Positions 13,867 through 13,959 of a stretch of 13,959 nt of DNA are shown piece by piece. The notes under the pieces were generated by a model, which worked only from the letters and a program-made list of their open reading frames with translations, had not been told where the DNA came from and did no database searches. The position numbers and the translations under genes were made by a program. This DNA is from Chloroflexota bacterium. GTDB lineage: Bacteria > Chloroflexota > Dehalococcoidia > SZUA-161. Each line of letters opens with the position of its first letter. The first letter of the stretch is position 1. The stretch lies in assembly GCA_003229915.1 (NCBI GenBank), contig QIGA01000124.1:1-13959 (forward strand). Direction: 5' to 3'.

Positions 13867-13959
13867 ATGATGCCGAGCGACGAGAAGATGAGTGTAGACG
13901 AACGACGCAAGTACCTCAAGGTGATGGTACCGCGGTACGCCAAGGCGGGGCGATGGGAG
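13867..13959 (+). CDS. Start of a probable integrase-type transposase (partial)
   Basis: Downstream of AAGGAGG, an open frame begins ATGATG at 13867/13870 and runs off the window after 31 codons. It reads MMPSDEKMSVDERRKYLKV and continues with PRYAKAGRWE. The pattern ERRKYL-x2-M-x2-RY-x2-AGR resembles the N-terminal helix of IS481/integrase-core transposases common in environmental bacteria (recognised by pattern only). A start at 13888 (MSVDERRKYL) is also possible. It is divergent from the CoA-transferase operon and about 140 bases from its first codon. The inverted repeat of the element cannot be placed. Confidence 0.5.
   Translation, partial: MMPSDEKMSVDERRKYLKVMVPRYAKAGRWE

Overview
This window holds one long acyl-CoA degradation locus, read entirely from the minus strand apart from a fragment at the right edge. 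The organism is probably an anaerobic or facultative environmental bacterium. The density of acyl-CoA dehydrogenase, crotonase, thiolase and CaiB/BaiF genes, the TTG and GTG starts with strong AGGAGG-type ribosome sites, the moderate GC content and the transposase N-terminus at the edge remind me most of Chloroflexota (Dehalococcoidia-like) or Desulfobacterota. That is an impression from style, not a computed placement.

Layout in transcription order (high to low coordinates): a sigma70-like promoter with overlapping palindromes (13800-13840) precedes two adjacent class III (CaiB/BaiF) CoA-transferase genes (13727-11151). A 498-base gap follows. It holds a near-consensus promoter, a structured stretch and a strong intrinsic terminator, which together look like a small RNA or an attenuated leader. 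Then come an MFE-2-type SDR, a PaaG-like crotonase, an acyl-CoA dehydrogenase with a TTG start, a thiolase, an overlapping-style pair of acyl-CoA dehydrogenases, an amidohydrolase, an SCP2-type thiolase, a DUF35 Zn-ribbon/OB-fold partner and a second crotonase. Most genes are 20-80 bases apart, so much of this is likely one operon. The left 364 bases hold four hairpin-forming palindromes and no gene. The right edge holds the start of a probable transposase on the plus strand.

How the genes fit together (inference): the CoA-transferase pair activates a carboxylic acid, acyl-CoA dehydrogenases desaturate it, crotonases hydrate or isomerise it, the SDR oxidises the hydroxyl, and the thiolases (one with DUF35) cleave the carbon chain. 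The amidohydrolase could open a ring or decarboxylate an intermediate. The set resembles the bbs operon for benzylsuccinate beta-oxidation (CoA-transferase pair, dehydrogenase, hydratase, SDR, thiolase plus DUF35) and also steroid side-chain clusters, but the substrate cannot be read from sequence. No transporter, regulator, electron-transfer flavoprotein or substrate-activating radical enzyme is in the window.

Points that stand out: one dehydrogenase of the adjacent pair and one CoA-transferase of the adjacent pair lack the expected catalytic residue, suggesting two heteromeric enzymes. The last two genes of the operon (DUF35 and the terminal crotonase) each carry a reading-frame break whose repair restores textbook ends.
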